Assembly (NCBI GenBank): GCA_036898135.1
Contig: CM072523.1
Coordinates: 28,890,649 to 28,954,648, forward strand
Direction of reading: 5' to 3'
Source: Oncomelania hupensis
Taxonomy: Eukaryota > Mollusca > Gastropoda > Littorinimorpha > Pomatiopsidae
DNA: 64,000 nt
Positions 32,121 to 42,539 of the stretch are shown here, piece after piece (positions within the stretch are counted from its first letter, which is position 1; each line of letters opens with the position of its first letter). The position numbers and the translations under genes were made by a program. The notes beneath the pieces are model-generated. The model was given only the letters and a program-made list of their open reading frames with translations. It did no database searches and was not told where the DNA came from.

Positions 32121-35100
32121 TAAATATATAAAGATATAGATATATATTATATGTGACTTAGGTACCAGACTTTCAGATCACCGTGCTTTCTCCAGGTGCT
32201 CTGTTTTCCTCTCTCCCTTCAATAAAGGTATTGGATGAAATCTATTTAAAATTTTACAAAATAACTGTCCATTTCCTTCCGTCCTCTAATAGCGACTTGC
32301 TCTAACACCCCATTTTTGAGTGATGAATGTGTGTTTATTGTGCATATAGGACTGTCTGTAACATGTGATCGCGTATGTGGGTTACAGATTGCTGGCATCA
32401 TATACTGACAGCATTTGGCCCTTGACATCTTTATAAATAGCACAAATACTGTAATGAGTGAAAAGACCAAGGTCTGTAATTATAATAGTAATCTCCACGT
32501 TACTACAGCATCCTAAGTGTGCTCAAAGACAGCTCAGCTCACCTGAATGCATCTTGAAATGTTGAGGATGCACAGCCCATAAAATAAAGCCATAACCACC
32601 TGCACAAATAAATAAATAAATAGATTCAATAATTAACTAAACAATGAATCAATCTAGAAATAAATACTAATACACACAAGCACCCACGCATCATGCCCAT
32701 TTCACAAAGCTATATTCTCCATCCACTCATTTTGCTCATCAATGTTTTTTCTTCAGCGTTTGCGAGGACAAAATGATAGTATACATTGTCATCTCACCTG
32801 TTTGCAAGGGGGTTTGAATGAGGAGAGGCGCACCATCCCCAAACTAACAAGAAGGCAAAAGCCGGCTGAGGGCAGGTAGAGGTTTCGCTCAGCAATGACG
32901 AAGCCAACCCGGAACAGCATGTTGGATGAAGGGAGGAATGTGACTACAGCGAAAGCTAAAGCCTGGATGATGCATCTGAAATTACACAACATGGCCACAT
33001 TCAAGATGACAAGGTCAGATTTCAGATTCAAAACTCTAATCTTCATTTGTCGATTATCAGGGTTGTACGTTTCTAAAAAGCAAGGTGTATTCATGGTAAG
33101 AGTTTATTTTATAAATCGTAAAATTCCAAACTAAAAAAGAAGGACAAAGCCATATGACTCACATGCTCCTTATGGAACTTGAAATATTTAACATGTAAGT
33201 GAGAGCCCAGAAAAAACAAAATAAAATTGTGGCATTAAAATGCAAAGTAATACCAACTTTGGTCTTTCTTGCTCTTGACCTTGAGATGACATTGGCCTCG
33301 GGCTCCAAATACACTCATGTACTATCAAATAAAGTACAGCAAAAGTTATTTTAAGCCAAAAAAACGGTGATCTTGGGATGACATTGACCTTCAGTGACTT
33401 TGACTTTGGGATGACCTTGACACCTCTCGTGCATATCTGATCAAATAAACCAATGTTGTTGCACACTATGGGTTAAATAAACAGCCATCCCACTGTAGAT
33501 TAACTATACTTTTTATGTTTTTGCCAGGCCTAAAATGACCTTGGCCTTCAAGATCAATGCAAAAACGGAACATATATGAAATATCAATCTATAAATACAA
33601 GTTTGGACTTAATATCTCTCATAGTTTTGGGTCAAGGTCCCTTCAAAGTACCTATACTAATCGACTTTGTACAGCTCCAGTGACCTTGACCTTGGAGTGA
33701 GATTGACCAAATTTGCACAGTTTGTGTCATTATTATCTATCATGCATCAAAGAATCATAAGCTCAATAGAAATTTTGTGAAAGCTTGTAATTTTTTTACT
33801 AACATTTTATGACCCTTGACCTTGAGGTGAAGTCATTCATTCACTGATCATTTATGAGATCTCATGGGTATACACCCCTTTACCAAGTTTGATTGTGATA
33901 GTTGAAATAGGTTTTGAGTACTTAGCCACTGTAAAGTTTTTGAACAGACAGACGGCGGACAGACAGACGTACGTTGGTTTTTTTCAATATTATTTGTTGA
34001 CTATTTAGGACTCATCTCGCGCAGATTTGCAAAAATCTGGATTTTTTTTTTTCGTTTGTGTGTGTGTGAATATATAGACTTATATTGCTATGCATTTGAG
34101 TCAAAAAATCTGCTCAAAGTGCTCTCATGCATACTCTCACACATGCACTCATACGATCGCAGAATAAGAGACAGTACAATACAATAAAAAAACAATGGAG
34201 CAATAAAAATATAGGTACTACTAAACTATATACATCTAAAACATGCACACACACAAAATAAATTTAAACGATCACAACAGTAAGAGAAATGTGTACATGT
34301 ACCTATGCCTCCAATAAAACTGCTAGTGGTTTTCATACCCCCATCTGCAACTTTTAAGAGTATTCATATGTTTATAATCCAAAGACAAGTTATTGTCCCA
34401 AGTCAACACAAACACAAACAAATTCATACACACTCACACTCAAGCACACACACACACTTATTTTCCCACACAGACACCCACCTTTTTTCATGTGCCAGCT
34501 GTGCTGTGAGAGAGTAAATGACGAGGCTGCCAATGACCATCCACAAGACAAGGACACAGACCAATCGGGGATCAGATAACGAAATGATGATAGGCACGCA
34601 ACCCATGGACCAATCAAAACACAACCACCAGGGATTGAGCAAAAGCCAGCCATTGATGGCATAGAGGTAGTTGTAGTTAAATACCTGCAAAAACACAATA
34701 AGAAAACAAAAGAAACGTCTTTGCGTTAAGTCATGTTTCATACACACCAACCAACCAGATTCCTGCTTGTAATGTGAGGATGTCCTCACAGTTATTTGAC
34801 GTTCTGTATTGACTATTTGGCGTGCCACTTTTATATAGTAAAATAGCAAAATAGTAAACCATAAACCTATATTAAAATAAAGGTTTTGGAAAGTGATTGC
34901 TGGACACTGGTCAAACAAGACATAAATCTATCAGTATTCTGTCTTTATTCCTCATGGATGCTTTACTTAATTTTTGGAGTGACTACACTCTCTACCAACA
35001 ATCTCATACAGGTTTTAAAAATACCTGTGAGGGAAAGGTAGTTGGCATGCTGCATTTTGACTAGGACAAGCATGTTGCCTAACATCTACCTTCTGTCTAC

Positions 35101-38100
35101 TTACCCTAAAGATGGTGCTATCGACAAAAGAATGAGGGTTGTCGGGGATTTGGAATGTTGGAGGGGACAGGCCTGTGACTTGCAGACGCAACAAAAAGAA
35201 AAACACGGCTGTTGCGATGAGAAAGCCAACGCGTTGAATCAAGCTATAAACCCACAATGGCCAGTTCTGAAAAATAAACAATTAATACATTTTAATTTAA
35301 AATAAAAATAAAATAAAATAAACTAAAAAAATAAATTTAAAATGTGTAATATAATAATAATAACTGTTTATTTATATACCACAACATTACATATAATAAA
35401 ACACGCACTCGCTGTGGTTGACAACTTCGCACATTTCAAATTGTTAGCAAATAATAGATTAACATACATATCTAACATATAAACATTAGTTATCACAGCA
35501 CACACACACAGCACGCACACACAGACCCACTACCGTCTGACAAGTCATATCTCAGCTGAAGCAAGGGAATTTCTACAGAATTATTTATAGTATTGCTTAA
35601 ACAGGTGTGTTTTTAATGCACGTTTAAAGGCAGGTAGACTGGGTGCATGTCTAAGAGCATATGGGAGGGAATTCCATTGTGTTGCATCATTTACTTCAGA
35701 TTTTCGACACGAAATATAAATCTGCTGTAGCTTCCAAACAGTAATAGAGTCGATTATGTCCCTTTCCTCATCGGATTTTAATGCTCATTCAAACAGTTAC
35801 TGTTAACAGTTCATGCATGTTGTGCTAACATGTACTTGCTTTATTAAAGATATTACTCCATGTGACATGATGCTATTTTAATTGTTGTTAATTCTACAAG
35901 AGATTATTGAAGTCAAGCTGTGTTGTATTGTGCTGTGTTGTGAAGTGTTGTATTACATTGCATTGTGCTGCACTGAATTTTAATATTGCATACATTGCAT
36001 TACCCGCACTGTATTGTACTGCATCGTTTTTTAATTAAATTATATTTAGAAGAAAGAGTATAAAGTCACCTTGGCATGATTATTATTCTGCCCATTTTTC
36101 TGTGCATGGGTTTTCTTCTCTGACTTCAGATTTATCAACACCAAAGGGTCCACTTTACTGATGACGATGATGTCATAGGCTACGCAGATGCCCTGTAAAT
36201 GACAACATTAGTATCAAAGTCTATATTGCTTGACTCCTGTAGAAGAATGAATGTGAGTGCCTGCATGTTTACCTGCATGTGAAGCTCCCTGGAATCAAAA
36301 TGTCAATATCTGTCATCACCAATGATTCATAACTTTCTCTAGTTTGAGTCATACAAAACCATTGCCTGCAGGAAATGGAGGAAAAGGCAATAATTCATCA
36401 TCATCATGTATTAAAGCTAATGTGTAACAACTTAAGTGCCTATTCACTCAATCCATGGATTTGTTTTCCACCTGACGAAGAGCATATGCATTGTACTGTT
36501 TAAGTCCAAATTAGCATTCTCTTACTGTTTAGTTTATGTATCCACTTGTTTTAATTTATATTCAAACCAAAAATAATAAACTGGGTTAAAAATCTGCTTT
36601 CCACAATCAATTTTTAAAAACTAGCCATGAGAAGAATGTGTCCATAAGCCAAAAGAATGCAAATTTTGACAACTAAACAGTGATGCACATGTTTTGGGAC
36701 CCTAATAGGACATGATGTCCTGAACACAAAAAAACAATAGGACATGATGTCCTGAACACAAAAAAGTAATAGGACACTGGCATTGTTGCCAAAAAGTCTT
36801 GTTGTTTATTTGGTAATATTACTGAACAGTAAAGAGGCACTTCGAAACAGTGAAAGTTCAATTCTTTAAAATGTAGCGTTTTCTCTTGCTTTCTGCGTTA
36901 CTGTCTTTCAAAAGCTGCATAACAGAGCCAAATTTCATGAGAGGCAGATTTTCTTTAGCTGCATGCTGTGGTGATCATTGCCTCCTCATGATTTGTCAAC
37001 ATTAGATCCTCACAAGCCTCTTCATTTTGTTGCTCTTGGGGCACTTGGATTGCTAGTTTGTGACTAGCTGTACATAATCAAATGATCTTCCAATGCACTT
37101 TTTTTTTAAGTTAAAGCAGCCGCGAGTAAACGAGTTTTTCGCACACCAGAACTTTTAAATACCGTACAGAACATGGCATTTTTTTCATCGTCAAATGTTA
37201 CGCCTTCTGAAAAACGCGATCAACACGAGTACTAGTAGGCTGACTCGAAGTTGACGGTTTCTCGGCCTCGCGACCATCGGCATCGGAAGAATCCTCCACA
37301 GATCGTATAGGCTCTGCTTCTTTTAATGTGCTGGGAGCTGAATTACCCGCAAATAAGACGATGATTGAGATTTGTTTTTTATCCGCCTTCAGTCTTTTTT
37401 TCGCAGACATTTCCGATAATTTCGATCGAATGTTTGGCTTACCAAAAGTACAAGTACAACGCCAACACAGATCCAACGTAAACTCAAGTCGCGAGCACCG
37501 ATTGACTAAAACAAAGCTGTATATGTTTCAAGGGCGCTGGTTGGCTGTGTTGCTTTGTGACTCGGGATAAAAATAGCAATCCCACGCAGGCGATGACAAG
37601 GGAGATAAGGCATGTATACGTTTCAGCATGCAGACGACGTTTGGTTTTCCGTCTAGCGAGGCATAAACATTTCGCCATCCATGCAAAATACGCGAAAACT
37701 ATCGGACACGTGTCCGACTCGCCATCGTTTTAATCGGACAAGGTGTCCGCCTTGAGGTTTCACAATCGGACATTTAAAAAATCAAGCGGTCAATGTCCGG
37801 GGTCCGGGCAACTTGTGCATCACTGACTAAAAAGAAGACAAAACGACACTATGTAAATTTTCGCGCTAAGCTCTTCTTTAGGCGGACAACACACAATAGA
37901 CAACAAAACAATACTTCCCAAACAGAACTAAAAAAAAAAAAAAAAAAAAAGAATAAATAGTATTTAGGCTTATTTTTTGGCTTATGTAAACATCTGTTTC
38001 TCATCATAATTTTTAAAAAAAAATTTAAAAAATTAAAAAAAATTGTAAATTTTGAATGCTAGCTGTTTTGTTTTATGAGAAGAATGACTTACAATGACTG

Positions 38101-41092
38101 TAATGCCTTGCTCTTTGCTGAAGATGGCCAGGAAACAACAGACAATGCTGACCACGATCCACAACCAGTTCACCTTCTCTGGCCGAAATGCAACTCCGCT
38201 CGTTTCTGAGAAAAAAAACATCACCATTGGTGTTTAGATGACAGATTTTAAAAGCAAAAGTCCAAGATTTTGTCCCAAAATATAGCATAATTATAACAGA
38301 AAAATAACAAATATGTAAAATGATAATGGTGGCTCCAGCATTTAGAACTAAGGCCACCAAGAGTTTTCACCAGGTACTCCAGTTTTCTTCCTCCATTCAA
38401 TAATCATAAAGTATCAGAGGCTGTCCATCTAAAATTTTGATAAATAAAAAATGTATTTACTTGCAGGTCTTCTATATTCAAACTTAGGTCACCGCACTTT
38501 GATTGGGATTGAAGAATATTCTCATAATATCATTGAATATTGCTAAGAAAACAAAAGAATTACTTCTTTTTTTTGGTACTTTGATTTTTGTATTTTTTTA
38601 TTTTACACAACTGCACTTTGAATTTGATTGAGAAATATGCTTATAATATCATTTAATACTGTTGTCATTATTATTGTTATTGTTATTATTTTTATTATTA
38701 TTATTTTAAATTATTATTATTAATAGTTCCAAAGGTGTTGTGAAGCAACAACATATAATTATAAAAAGCAAGGAGACTAAAAATTGGTTGATGGCTACAC
38801 ATAACCCTGAAAGCTCAGAGTCATTTCATATTTTGGTTTAACAATAAACTATTAGAAACATCATGAGTTTGAAACATGCCTGGTATATATTCATAACAAA
38901 TATATAAAATATCATTCTAATAAGAGATTTATAACGTAACTTATTTCATTCATAGATTTACATTTATACACTACTTGGCCTTAACAACGCACCATGTATT
39001 TTTCAAGTGTATTGTGCCTGAGATGAAGGCAGCACATATATACACAAGCACAAATGCTTGCACACACATAAACATCATCAATCCTTACAAACATATCATC
39101 AATCTTTGCACTGACTTGGCAGGCCAAACAAGGAATTACAGATGAAGGCAGCACATACACAGGCATTAATGCTTACACATAAACATGCCAGAAAGATCTT
39201 ACCAGCTGTACAAGCTTTGACATAGGCAAGGAATGAGAGAAGAAAGAAGACCGCACAAAGCAAGTCAGCTCTGCCCACCACACCTGCAACCTGTGGGTAC
39301 AGGAAAATGAAAACACCGATTGTATTTTCAAACTTCACACACATAAGTTATCGTATTTTGACAAATAACATTTCTCATATCTTATGTATTACACTCTGCA
39401 ATTCCATTTCAAAAGAGTACTGGCAGTCACTGGGCACAACAAAACGATTTAGAGGAATTTAGATCTTACTTATTGTGATTTTTTAACAGAAACGAACATA
39501 GAGCTCTCAAGACTTAAACCCAAAGATGTCGATCAAAATGATGATCAACCATTTGTAAGAGCCCAAAACACCACCACCACCTATGTCTTGGAAACAAAGC
39601 TTTGCACAATACTACCTGACAAAAAAAAAACAGATAAAACAACATAGCAGTGCTTGACAAGTGACAAATTGTGAGAATGAAGTAAAATCATTCACTAACT
39701 GCTCTCCTTAAACTTGAAGATGAATGACAGCAGAACATGTGCTGCAAATGGAAGCATTTTCTGTATATAGGTTAATATCTCATAACATGCACTTACACTT
39801 TCAGTGTGGACAGGATGAACTGCAAACAACAGAGCAGACACCAAAGCTGCCTTGGACACACCACTCTCCCCGTCCGTCAGAGACAAAGCTCCGCCCAGCA
39901 AACAGTTGAAGGTGGAAAGAAAGAGGACCGAAGTGATGCCATGCAGAATGATGTTGAGAACATGAAATCCAACTGGATGATGACCACCAGCTAACCAATA
40001 GTTCCACCTTTTGACATAACATTGCAAAAACCAAGCAATTTAGTAAACATACCAGAGAATAATAGTTCTTATATTATTATACAAAATTAACTAAATTTTT
40101 TAAATTTTTCAACTGATCGTAAAAACAAACAGGAAATGGAGACTGTCAGTGTCAGTAACAGTTTAGGCCCCAAAAAGTAATATGTCTGTTTACGGTAACA
40201 TAGAAAAAAAAAGGGGGGTGGGTAGGTGGGCTTCTTCTTTTTTTCTCTTTTTTTTAAAACCTTGTTCACCTTGGGTGCAATTTTTTGCCTTAAAATTTTT
40301 TTCCCGGATGATAAAAAAAAAAGGTTTGGGACAGGCAAAAAAAATTAGGGTCGGTCAGGATACAGTAAACAGACATCGATGGGGGGGGGGGGGGGGGGGG
40401 GGGCCTTAGCCCTATCAGTTTCATTGAAGTTGGATTTCTAAATTATATAAATAAATTAATTAAAAAAAAACAATTGCAACAATGAGCCTATGGAATTGAA
40501 ATAAGTGCAGAGACTACCAAAACGATGACCAACAACACCAAGGGCATCAACATGGACATCAAAGTCCAAGGCCCAATCCCTCAACACAGTGCATAGCTTC
40601 AAATATTTAGGAGCCATTGTATCAGACAATGGGTCCCAACAGGAAGTCCTCTCCCGGATTGCACAAACAACTGCAACCCTGACAAGGTTGAAGCTCATTT
40701 GAAAAGACGTGACCATCAGGGCTGCTGCGTTCTCTTGTCATCTCTATCTTCATATAATATCTTCATCTGAAATTGCATTTAGCTATAGTGCTGTAAAGAC
40801 TGCACAATACAACCTTAGCTACCCACCTGAATGTGAGAACGGTGATGGGACGGTAGGACTTGTGCGAGCGGTTGGTCAGGCGGTTGCCCCAAAAGTCATG
40901 TTGCAACATGTCCCACAGCGGTGTCTCTGGCAGCAAATCTTTGTTCCCAACCACCGCTTCCGTATCATCAAAGAGAAATCTCCCGTCGTAGCTGACAGCA
41001 AAACACATGATAGACACCACAAACAGGAGAGCTCTTGCAGTGTTTGGGGACAGTGATGGGACAGGCAGACACTCATCCCACTGAGGCTTCAT
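26742..41092 (-). CDS. TMTC4: TMTC4: transmembrane and TPR-containing protein, complete, 16 exons
   Basis: Exons in transcript order: 41092-40827, 40007-39797, 39290-39203, 38205-38093, 36192-36070, 35266-35105, 34684-34482, 32975-32798, 32599-32543, 31820-31749, 31375-31296, 30580-30473, 30240-30099, 29833-29719, 28655-28476, 26875-26742. They total 2232 nt, 743 residues plus TAG, close to vertebrate TMTC4, and all phases join. The N-terminal half has many hydrophobic segments with family signatures: FDDTEAVVGNKDL in the first lumenal loop, SYRPITVLTFR, FAVHPVHTES, VVGRADLLCAVFFLLS, KEQGITV, WWLCFDWSMGC and FRVGFVIAERNLYLPS. The second half is TPRs. TMTC proteins act in the ER membrane in O-mannosylation of cadherin domains; that role is known for the family. 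All introns are GT-AG except the last, which has a GC donor. Confidence 0.95.
26985..27110. repeat. Fragment related to the inverted-repeat element at 3179
   Basis: Shares GGGGGTCC.GGGGC.TGC and AAAATCTG.GCAATCTGGTGCA with 3279-3345. It lies in the last TMTC4 intron; the rest of that intron (26876-28475) holds one SINE fragment and AT-rich sequence. Confidence 0.65.
27485..27645 (-). repeat. SINE fragment, Leu/Ser-tRNA-type family
   Basis: Shares GGGAAATTCTGGGCCGCC, GCGTAGTCGCAGCCTGTGG and CCCAACCTACCTAACATT with the longer element at 54378-54712. The tRNA-like head is missing here. Confidence 0.8.
28476..28655 (-). CDS. TMTC4: TMTC4 exon 15
   Basis: Encodes HDQAIKMGEAALNYLPHSGV, WFNIANIYGKMEKYQDSE and FKKAIQYGNEARFHLNL. 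The donor is CTAG|gcaagt, a GC-AG intron. Confidence 0.93.
28850..28925. repeat. (GTA)n-type microsatellite
   Basis: Imperfect AGTAGT/GTAGCA repeat in TMTC4 intron 14. Confidence 0.8.
29084..29690 (-). mobile_element. Unclassified ~0.6 kb retroposon, full-length copy, 9-bp TSD
   Basis: Flanked by ACCTTTTAT at 29075-29083 and 29691-29699. It has the same ends as the copy at 14132 and the same orientation as TMTC4. It sits in intron 14, with its duplication 20 bp from the exon 14 donor. Confidence 0.88.
29719..29833 (-). CDS. TMTC4: TMTC4 exon 14
   Basis: Encodes YLDQERHQEALRAWYNATQQ and NSWSNAIILLDNL. Its donor is only 20 bp from a retroposon target duplication. Confidence 0.93.
30099..30240 (-). 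CDS. TMTC4: TMTC4 exon 13
   Basis: Encodes PEFAAAFMNLGIVQAQLKKY and RHKYPDCYYNLGNL, two TPR helices pairs typical of TMTC4. Confidence 0.95.
30473..30580 (-). CDS. TMTC4: TMTC4 exon 12
   Basis: 108 nt encoding LNPDYDQAMNNLANMLKDRG and the rest of a TPR. Confidence 0.95.
30664..30729. repeat. (ATC)n microsatellite
   Basis: About 22 trinucleotide units in TMTC4 intron 11. Confidence 0.95.
31296..31375 (-). CDS. TMTC4: TMTC4 exon 11
   Basis: 80 nt encoding VHYNIGKLQADRGNGDYALE and KYRLAI, a TPR. Donor ATTCA|gtaagt in phase 2. Confidence 0.93.
31749..31820 (-). CDS. TMTC4: TMTC4 exon 10
   Basis: 72 nt encoding RSRHWRDELTLYTEGEKVCP and LNGK, the entry to the first TPR. Confidence 0.92.
32067..32120. 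repeat. (GATA)n microsatellite
   Basis: About 13 tetranucleotide units in TMTC4 intron 9. Confidence 0.95.
32543..32599 (-). CDS. TMTC4: TMTC4 exon 9
   Basis: 57-nt exon encoding the last membrane segment, VVMALFYGLCILNISRCIQ. Too short for an ORF scan; supported by both splice sites and phase. Confidence 0.88.
32798..32975 (-). CDS. TMTC4: TMTC4 exon 8
   Basis: Encodes FLPSSNMLFRVGFVIAERNL and YLPSAGFCLLVSLG. Donor CAG|gtgaga. Confidence 0.95.
33260..33880. repeat. Dispersed TGACCTTGA-type repeat in TMTC4 intron 7
   Basis: CTTGACCTTGAG, GATGACCTTGAC, ATGACCTTGGCC, AGTGACCTTGACCTTGGAG and CCCTTGACCTTGAGGTGA recur at intervals of about 60-170 bp, separated by AT-rich sequence. They may be an old tandem repeat. 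The extended half-site TCAAGGTCA (reverse strand) is a known nuclear-receptor monomer motif, but regulation is not shown. Confidence 0.6.
34482..34684 (-). CDS. TMTC4: TMTC4 exon 7
   Basis: Encodes FNYNYLYAINGWLLLNPWWL and CFDWSMGC, the most recognisable TMTC block, followed by hydrophobic segments. Donor AAAAAG|gtgggt in phase 2. Confidence 0.95.
35105..35266 (-). CDS. TMTC4: TMTC4 exon 6
   Basis: Encodes NWPLWVYSLIQRVGFLIATA, a membrane segment, and the PDNPHSF part of the TMTC-specific (DUF1736-type) domain. Donor AGG|gtaagt. Confidence 0.93.
35340..35790. repeat. Probable old interspersed repeat in TMTC4 intron 5
   Basis: Has a TGTTTATTTATATACC segment and a GGTGTGTTTTTAATGCACGT..GGAGGGAATTCCATTG segment, patterns seen in dispersed repeats of aquatic animals. 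No ends or duplication were identified. Confidence 0.35.
36070..36192 (-). CDS. TMTC4: TMTC4 exon 5
   Basis: Encodes GICVAYDIIVISKVDPLVLI and a Lys/Asn-rich loop. The 41 codons keep phase 0. Confidence 0.9.
36678..37825 (-). mobile_element. hAT-like transposon deletion derivative, about 1.15 kb
   Basis: Ends CAGTGATGCACATGTT and (reverse-complemented) CAGTGATGCACAAGTT, flanked by direct ACTAAA at 36672-36677 and 37826-37831. Subterminal GTCCGA/TCGGAC motifs recur at 37690-37810. A 38-bp tandem GGACATGATGTCCTGAACAC pair lies at about 36712-36775. CAGTG ends and subterminal repeats suggest hAT, though 8-bp duplications are usual for hAT. It lies in TMTC4 intron 4. Confidence 0.75.
37198..37476 (-). 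pseudogene. N-terminal fragment of a transposase-like protein
   Basis: Frame containing LSEMSAKKRLKADKKQISII and a Ser/Asp/Glu-rich region, ending TRVDRVFQKA. The MSAKKR..KQ.SI pattern resembles N-termini of KIAA1586/hAT-type transposase proteins. No catalytic domain follows inside the element. Confidence 0.45.
37826..38092. other. Rest of TMTC4 intron 4
   Basis: A-rich sequence with a roughly 20-base A run at about 37931; nothing else recognised. Confidence 0.5.
38093..38205 (-). CDS. TMTC4: TMTC4 exon 4
   Basis: Encodes ETSGVAFRPEKVNWLWIVVS, a membrane segment and FSKEQGITVI. Donor ATT|gtaagt. Confidence 0.95.
38206..39202. other. TMTC4 intron 3
   Basis: AT-rich with short (TTA)n at about 38670-38720. 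A short duplicated GATGAAGGCAGCACATA occurs at 39013 and 39141. No gene. Confidence 0.5.
39203..39290 (-). CDS. TMTC4: TMTC4 exon 3
   Basis: 88 nt encoding VAGVVGRADLLCAVFFLLSF and AYVKACTA. Donor AGCTG|gtaaga. Confidence 0.95.
39797..40007 (-). CDS. TMTC4: TMTC4 exon 2
   Basis: Encodes WNYWLAGGHHPVGFHVLNII, the next membrane segments and LLFAVHPVHTES. Donor AGT|gtaagt. Confidence 0.95.
40182..40376. mobile_element. Short inverted-repeat element (MITE-like), 195 bp
   Basis: Left ATGTCTGTTTACGGTAAC and right GATACAGTAAACAGACAT are inverted matches with few differences. The interior is a low-complexity T/A/G stretch without coding. Immediately after it comes a roughly 23-base G run (40381-40403). 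Confidence 0.75.
40485..40757 (+). mobile_element. GGATA-tailed LINE fragment in TMTC4 intron 1
   Basis: Matches 24975-25250 of the reference copy ([20 protein letters not shown]) with frameshifts and a small deletion. It is opposite in orientation to TMTC4. Confidence 0.85.
40827..41092 (-). CDS. TMTC4: TMTC4 exon 1
   Basis: Starts MKPQWDECLP; an in-frame TGA at about 41132-41134 supports this ATG. It holds TM1 (ALLFVVSIMCFAVSY), the acidic FDDTEA loop and SYRPITVLTFR. Donor CAG|gtgggt. Confidence 0.93.
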
Positions 41093-41134
41093 CTTGTCAT
41101 AGCTGCCAGGCCTCCTTGAGGCCTCTTGAGCTCA

Positions 41135-42539
41135 TGGGACAATCCGAGGATGGTTGTCTAAACATTACAATATATACATGTATTACAATTTACATACTTC
41201 TTTTAATGTACTTATTTATACATGTGTACACTAAAAAAGCAGTAAAGCAACACATTCTCTGAAAATCAATCAAACTAAGTGCCAAACAGTTTTTGACAGT
41301 TACATTTCATTTAAATTCAAAACATTATGCATGAAAGCCAGTGTAACAACAGTATAATATAACAGAAAATCAGGGGAAAAACTGTTGGATGCAAGAACAA
41401 CAATGCAAGATGTAGGTTTTTTATCCCTGTGTGTGACAAAGTTTCATTGAAGAAGTAGGTGGAAGTGGGAGGAGGGGGTTGGAATGCATTCTAAGATGAA
41501 CCACTGGCTAGGAAGTCTCAACTAAACAAATATTGAAATATGATTATATCATAATCATGAAAGAAGTGACTTCCGATCCTGTGCTCGAAGTATCTTCTTT
41601 CGTCTTAGTACTTTCTCTTCTTCTGTCCCTCTGAATATGAGTATTGCAATGAGGATTACGAGTAAATGCCCTAGGTCTGTGGTCTAGGCTATGCCATACC
41701 CTAGGCAAGGGCCAGAGCACTTTTTATGGCTGTACTGTCGGTGTCGCCAAGTACTGAAGTAGCAGACGAAATGCCAAACTTTTATAGGGGCTCGTTACCG
41801 TTTCATCAAAACATAAAGCCCAGCAAATATACTTAACTTATTAGTTCTTAAGTAATAGTTAAAATAATGTCAACTCTTCGTTACCTCGTATACTGTTTCA
41901 ACGACTGTAAAGTAACTTGTCATGAAAGCGAAAGAATGTTGAGCATTCAATCACTCATTAGCGGCCATGCTGCCGGAAGACACAAGGGACATAACTCCAA
42001 CCTGCTGGTGGATTCGAAAACGGTCAAAAAATAATTATTCTAAATTATTTTTTATTTAATTTAATTCATATTAAATTAAATTAGTAAAACTATTGTTTAG
42101 GAATCTAATACCTCACATTCGTTTAATGTTTTGTAATCTTTCACCATAATTAGACTATTAAAACATCGATTTGCCGTATTACCAAAAAAGTAACACAACA
42201 ATCAGCTGTTTATCTTAGCAACACGTCAGTGCTGTTATTCTACATTGCCAAACCACGTTAATTTCATTAAATGTACAGTTGTTAATTAAAAAAGTGTGCA
42301 AAAGAGTTCAAATTAATAATACATTTGTGTTGCTGAGGAAACTATAAACCAGGGGGATCTGTCTGAAGGAGAAACCAGAATTCTAATATCAACTGCAGAG
42401 AATATTTATAGGGAATATTAGAATTCTACTTTCACCTGAGGAAAATTATTAGAATCGTTTATATATATATATATTTATGTTTTGGTTTGTTTTCGTGCAC
42501 TGAATAGAATAGACCCAACGTTTCCGGGCGTGTCGTAAG
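41135..42539. other. TMTC4 upstream region
   Basis: AT-rich non-coding sequence. The promoter and 5' UTR of TMTC4 should be here, but no TATA box or clear motif stands out. A short (TA)n lies at about 42462. Confidence 0.4.
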
